64,000 nucleotides of DNA, taken from positions 27,371,513 through 27,435,512 of the forward strand of contig NC_081545.1 of the NCBI RefSeq assembly GCF_901000735.1. Direction: 5' to 3'. Each line of letters starts with the position of its first letter. The first letter of the stretch is position 1. This DNA comes from Corylus avellana (Eukaryota > Streptophyta > Magnoliopsida > Fagales > Betulaceae). The notes below the pieces were generated by a model. That model was not told the DNA's origin. It did no database searches and was given only the letters and a program-made list of their open reading frames with translations. Shown here one piece after another: positions 59,829 to 64,000 of this stretch. The position numbers were made by a program, and so were the translations under genes.

Positions 59829-60590
59829 AAAGGTACCTGCACACACACAAGCATGACGGGAAGTTTTTTCTCTTTTGATTTTAATTTTGGTAATACAAAC
59901 TTTTTGTTAAGTGGATTTATCTATATTTTATATATAGAATGCCATTAAGATGTACACACACATATATACACGTTCAACATTATATAGTACAGTAGTAGGA
60001 GGCTGACCTTATTGCTTGTATTCTTGTTGCAAACAATGGCACCACATTTAACCTCGATGTTGCGCTTATATACACAAGATTGCATCGGAAGCCTCTCATT
60101 CGCAGTCTCTAGCGGAAGTCACCTATCCTTCGAGTCTGCCATTAATATACATTGGAATCATAGTTAGAAATATTATGAGATAAATAAAAACGCTTTATTT
60201 GAGGTAATACCTTCCATTTATTAGGAAGTTTCTTGTCATCAGAAGTTTTCTCACCTTGGCTCCCGGTCTCACATTACCATAATTAATTAGAGTATCACCT
60301 AGAGCTGCATGCATCCACATACTCCACCATGTCATCCTCAGCCTCACCTTCTATCCTAGCAAGCCTTGTCACTATCAACTTCACATACTCACTCACCAGG
60401 CCATCTATACTCCACGTGGGTTTCATAGTCCACATCAGCTACCATGTCTCTCCATGGGTAATACATCTCACTTACGCTTTTACACACCAATGCATCAAAA
60501 TCTTATATGTTCACTTGGCAGCCTTTCAATGTTTCTATGGTCTCTTGTAAAGTCAAACCGGTTAACAATACAAAGCCTATCCGACCCATG
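59829..60590 (-). pseudogene. 3' fragment of SPS, inverted and decayed
   Basis: The minus strand matches SPS 30694-31438: part of exon 12 (60590-60255), the intron, exon 13 (60135-60008), the next intron, and the first bases of exon 14 (to about 59829). Splice sites are largely kept. Exon 12 has a premature TAA (complement of 60503-60505) where SPS has Glu, small insertions, and a TGA later. It is several percent diverged from SPS, visibly more than the adjoining coiled-coil copy is from its parent. No promoter or transferase domain is present, so it makes no SPS. Confidence 0.92.
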
Positions 60591-62015
60591 AAATCCAGCG
60601 TTAAATGTTCCCAATTTTTTTGAAAAAATCCAGCGTTAAAACGGTCCGGTCCAAGAGCTTTTAAAGGAGCCATTTGGAAAAGAACCGCCCGAATCTCTTC
60701 CTCAAATGGTTTCATAAGAGACTCGTTCATTGTCCCCGTAACCCGCTTAGCCAAAGGCGCCAAGCAGCCATCATAATTTGTAACACCTCTTGTAGAAAAT
60801 AATCTTACAAAATAATTTTCAGGAGCTCCCCAATCTCCTCTTGAGTCTCCCACAATCCGCCACTTTCCTCTCGGATTTGATTAATTTTGTTTACCTTCTA
60901 TCTTTGGTTCGCACATGCATGGAAAAATTTGCAGTTTCGATCACCGAACTTGAGCCAATCTATTTTTGCGCGTTGTCTCCATTTCAAATTCTCTTGCTCC
61001 ATTAGGATTTTTAATTCCCTTTGGAGTTCAAGTGCATGCCTGACGTCCGGATCCCCCATCTTCTCCTTGTAAAGCAGCCAACATATGACGTTGTTCCACA
61101 AAAAACCTGTTTGACCTGCCCAGCTCCTCACGCTGCCAACGCATCAGAGATCTTTTGCATGCAATCATGTTCCACGATAGCTTGAGCCACGGGTCAGTCG
61201 GATGCATATTTACCCCCCCACCCATGCGTTTTCTATAATATCACGACATCTTGCATCCACCTCCCAGCCAGCCTCAAACTTAAAATTTTGTGGTCCCCTC
61301 AGTCCAACACGTTGGTCCTTTAATAACACCATAAGTGGAGAGTGGTCCGACCAAACAGACACCCCAACGACGACCTCCACCCCCTGATGTAATTCACACC
61401 ATCCCCGGTTGGCCACAGCTCTATCAAGTCTTTCTTTCGTAAAATCAGCCCCTTCTCTTTCATTGTTCCAGGTATATTTTGGTCTCTTATAACCTAAATC
61501 CAACAGTCCACACTCCTCTAAGGTATGTTGGAAATTTTCCATCAACTCCTTTGTCATCCGTTCCCTTCAAATTTCTCATCTAGGCTAAGGATCTCATTAA
61601 AATCACCTAAACAAATCCAAGGAGAGGGATCCATCCGGGCGATGTATCGAAGGAGACTCCATGTCTTAGGTCTCTTGCTTGGGTCGGGGTGGCCATAGAA
61701 ACTTGTCAATGCCCATGGCAGGTTCATCGGTGAAGAAGAGACCTTAGCATTTATATGCCAACAGCTATAATTTTGGATTTCGACCCCGAAGTTTGACATC
61801 CATAACTGAGCCAATCCACCACTTTTCCCCCACACAATCAACCACCAACATATGCTCAATTCCAAGTTGACTTCGTACCCTTTCCATCTTGTTTGTGCGT
61901 AGTTAGTTTCCATTAAGAAAACTATAGTAGGTTTCTTTTCCTTCACCAAATGGTGAAGCTCCCGAATTGTCCGAAGATTCTCAAGCCCTCAGCAGTTCCA
62001 ACTAAAAATACTCAT
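60591..62015 (-). mobile_element. LINE (L1-type) endonuclease and RT-start relic
   Basis: From the ATG at 62015 on the minus strand: MSIFSWNC, a TGA, GLRNLRTIRELHHL, IVFLMET, then GDFNEIL near 61590 and SDHSPL near 61340. These are the hallmarks of the APE-type endonuclease of plant LINEs. The linker QRAKIDWLKFGDRNCKFFHA (about 60970-60910) and the RT start LKALGPDRFNAGFFQKNW (about 60650-60600) follow. Frame shifts and a stop break it. The RT catalytic core and RNase H are missing: the 3' part ends abruptly at the SPS fragment. LINE insertions normally lose their 5' end, so this loss came from later recombination. Confidence 0.9.
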
Positions 62016-62737
62016 TGCAGTCGGCGGGGCTGAATAATAGCCTGCGCTTCTCCCTATCCAACTTTATCATTTTTTTGCACCCCACTACTCAGCTTCGAAA
62101 AACGCCCTCCTTTCAACCGTCCTTTTTTCGCCACATCATCCCCTCCCCACCCTTAAAATCCCTCATCTTTCTTTTTTCCAAGATTGTCCCCACTAGAGCC
62201 CGCAAGAGGCTTCATTCTTACATTGTTTTTCCATGTATCATCATTGGCATGTCTTGTTACTTGAGTTTCAGTGGAAATAGCACTTTTCATTTTTTTCTCC
62301 ACCTCCGTCAAGGTAAAAAAAATTAGGGGAAACTTCAGAAAACCCCTTTGAACTTCCAGCCGTTTTGAAAACCCCCCCCTGAATTTCTAAAACTCTCACT
62401 TAGGCCTCCTGAACTTTGGTTTTCTCTTACTTTGGACCCTTTTAACGTTAAAGTCAAACAATTTGACTTTTTATGCCCATTTTGCCCTTCCCTAAAACTA
62501 CGTCGTTTTGTGTCCTAAAACTACAACACCTACCCAGCCCAAAACGATGTCGTTTTAGGCATTAATTTATTTTTTTTTTTTTTTTTTTAAAAAAAAAGCA
62601 AAATTAAAAATTAAAAAATATAAAAAAAGGGGGGGAAATCGGCGATGGCTTCAACCACCCCCTTGGCCAAAATGGGGTGGCCGGACCACCCCATTTTTGG
62701 AGCCACCCCTGGCTGATCTGGGGGTGGTCGAACCACC
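62016..62737. other. Region upstream of the LINE endonuclease, plus a dispersed repeat
   Basis: 62016-62320 may be LINE 5' sequence or the end of its first ORF on the minus strand; no motif was recognised. 62320-62640 is a low-copy-looking repeat with paired ACTACGTCGTTTTG and AAAACGATGTCGTTTTAG motifs, then poly-T/poly-A. 62640-62737 is rich in GGGGTGGCCGGACCACCCC, a nearly perfect palindrome that probably folds and stopped the assembly. Confidence 0.35.
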
Positions 62738-62837
62738 NNNNNNNNNNNNNNNNNNNNNNNNNNNNNNNNNNNNNNNNNNNNNNNNNNNNNNNNNNNNNNN
62801 NNNNNNNNNNNNNNNNNNNNNNNNNNNNNNNNNNNNN
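62738..62837. other. Assembly gap (100 N)
   Basis: Exactly 100 N directly after GC-rich palindromic repeats. The sequence to the right is LTR sequence unrelated to the left side. Confidence 0.99.
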
Positions 62838-62934
62838 TCCAAGAATTAAAAATCCTTAGCTACAATGGATATTAAAATAACATCATTATCAAAATAATCT
62901 ATTTAAATAGCTTTGAAAATTCTGGGACACTACA
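62838..62934 (-). repeat. 3' LTR fragment, same family as 41811-43664
   Basis: These 97 bases match 43568-43664 with only one or two changes and end at the same CACTACA. To the right is AATAAGGAGGGAAGAT on the minus strand, a polypurine tract, so this is the start of a 3' LTR of a minus-strand element; the rest is lost in the gap. Confidence 0.8.
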
Positions 62935-64000
62935 ATCTTCCCTCCTTATTAGAATTTCGTCCTCGAAATTAAAACCTATAATATTATCGTCAAATCTTCA
63001 AGTTGAGGGATTCAGATAATATTCCTTTCAATCCTTCATCAAAGCTTACTCTCTTTTATCATATTGAAATTCCATCTCCTTCTTCTATGAGTAAATCTTA
63101 TTCACAGTCTAAAGTCTCAATTTATGCAATCATTCATCAATTCACACTAAAATCTTACCTCAAAATCTTTTCCATTGTTTCTTTCCAACCTCAATAACAA
63201 CAATCGAGTTATTCATCAACAGTCTACAATCAAGGTTTAAACATCAAATTAATAAATCATGTGATCAATAGTTTATACCTCCAAACATCATAGTCCTCGT
63301 TTCAAGCCTACAATAATTTTCTCGATCTAATTTAATCAATTTTATCAAAAAGGTGTAAAAATCATTCCTGCCTATATTCTCTTTAGTATCTCAGTATTCC
63401 AAATCATGCATACGAAATTTTAATATGATGTTCTAATAATTATTAACTTCTCACCATCATATACCTGTAAAAGTAAATAGCACCAACATTCAAACATCAT
63501 TACATGAATATACCTCAGAAGTGACATCATAATTCGATTCATTCTAAATACACAACCGTTTCTATTTTCTCATCTCAACTTTTGTGTTGATGCTACAATA
63601 TCAGCGAAAATCTTTCAGTACTACATCTTTACTTGATAAATCATATCTCAACAATTGAAACTCGTAATTATGATTTCAACTCAAACGAAATACACGATTA
63701 CATCAAATGTAAGATTCTCATCCATTCTTGACTAATACATATTGTGCTTGCTGCGTTCTAGAGATGAAATCGATAAGCAAGCAAAGTAGGATATGGGTAA
63801 GTTTCCAAGCTGGATGTTCCAAAGTACACATGCTATAATTTCTCTCCCTTGGGTCTTGCAAGGTCAAGAAGAGAAAGAGAGAAAGATAGTCCTGTTGCTT
63901 TCTAGAAATGAAGATTTGAAAAGCATTTCAGGACATGGCATGTATGTGAGACTTTCAAAATACCCACATCGGATGCTCTCTCTCTTCTGTCATTTACGAA
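62935..64000 (-). mobile_element. Non-coding interior of the minus-strand retrotransposon
   Basis: The stretch next to the polypurine tract reads AATTTCGAGGACGAAATTCT on the minus strand, the usual gypsy pol end (an FEDEI-type C-terminus). The remaining 1 kb has no integrase or chromodomain frame. Composition (AT-rich with C over G on the plus strand) resembles 40560-41800. It continues past the window. Confidence 0.5.

Overview
This is nuclear DNA of a flowering plant, most likely a woody eudicot. The evidence is AT-rich intergenic DNA, genes split by GT-AG introns, a plant-only sucrose-phosphate synthase, plant HSL-class carboxylesterases, and a dense load of copia, gypsy, LINE, SINE, hAT and Harbinger-type elements. 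Four runs of N (126, 100, 100 and 100 bases) show that it is a scaffold joined from contigs. Nothing prokaryotic was seen.

Layout. 1-7.8 kb: a foldback MITE, then a long interrupted inverted repeat (386-1005 against 7335-7785) enclosing two intact exons of a CFIm25 (mRNA 3'-end processing) gene and a decayed 5.1-kb Ty1/copia element. 7.8-17.6 kb: a carboxylesterase cluster with two intact intronless paralogues (12572-13591, 16566-17585) and the flanks of a third copy whose coding body is gone; relics of gypsy, hAT, SINE and PPR sequence lie between. 17.6-24.3 kb: intergenic repeats. 24349-31707: a complete 14-exon family-C sucrose-phosphate synthase (SPS4-like, 1023 aa by my splice model). 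32579-39056 on the minus strand, convergent with SPS: a 12-exon gene for a 290-aa coiled-coil protein that I do not recognise. 40-44.6 kb: an orphan exon, a 1.85-kb LTR of a minus-strand retrotransposon, and a hAT terminus.

44.6-60.6 kb is a large duplication. Two direct copies (B, 44611-51279; C, about 51443-60590) carry, in inverted orientation, the 5' part of the coiled-coil gene. B has lost exons 3-6 and runs into a gap. C keeps exons 1-6 and is then joined to a decayed 3' fragment of SPS. That SPS fragment is fused at 60590 to a LINE endonuclease/RT relic. The window ends in a second LTR fragment and the non-coding interior of a retrotransposon. Because B and C are nearly identical and meet at a 100-N gap, an unpurged haplotype duplicate or misjoin must be excluded before this is taken as biology.

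Working genes: SPS4 (cytosolic sucrose synthesis), two CXE18-like carboxylesterases, and the coiled-coil gene. They share no obvious pathway. I found no convincing new molecular system. The most informative items are the inverted SPS/coiled-coil duplication with its LINE-SPS fusion, the inverted repeat holding CFIm25 exons, and the eroded third esterase.
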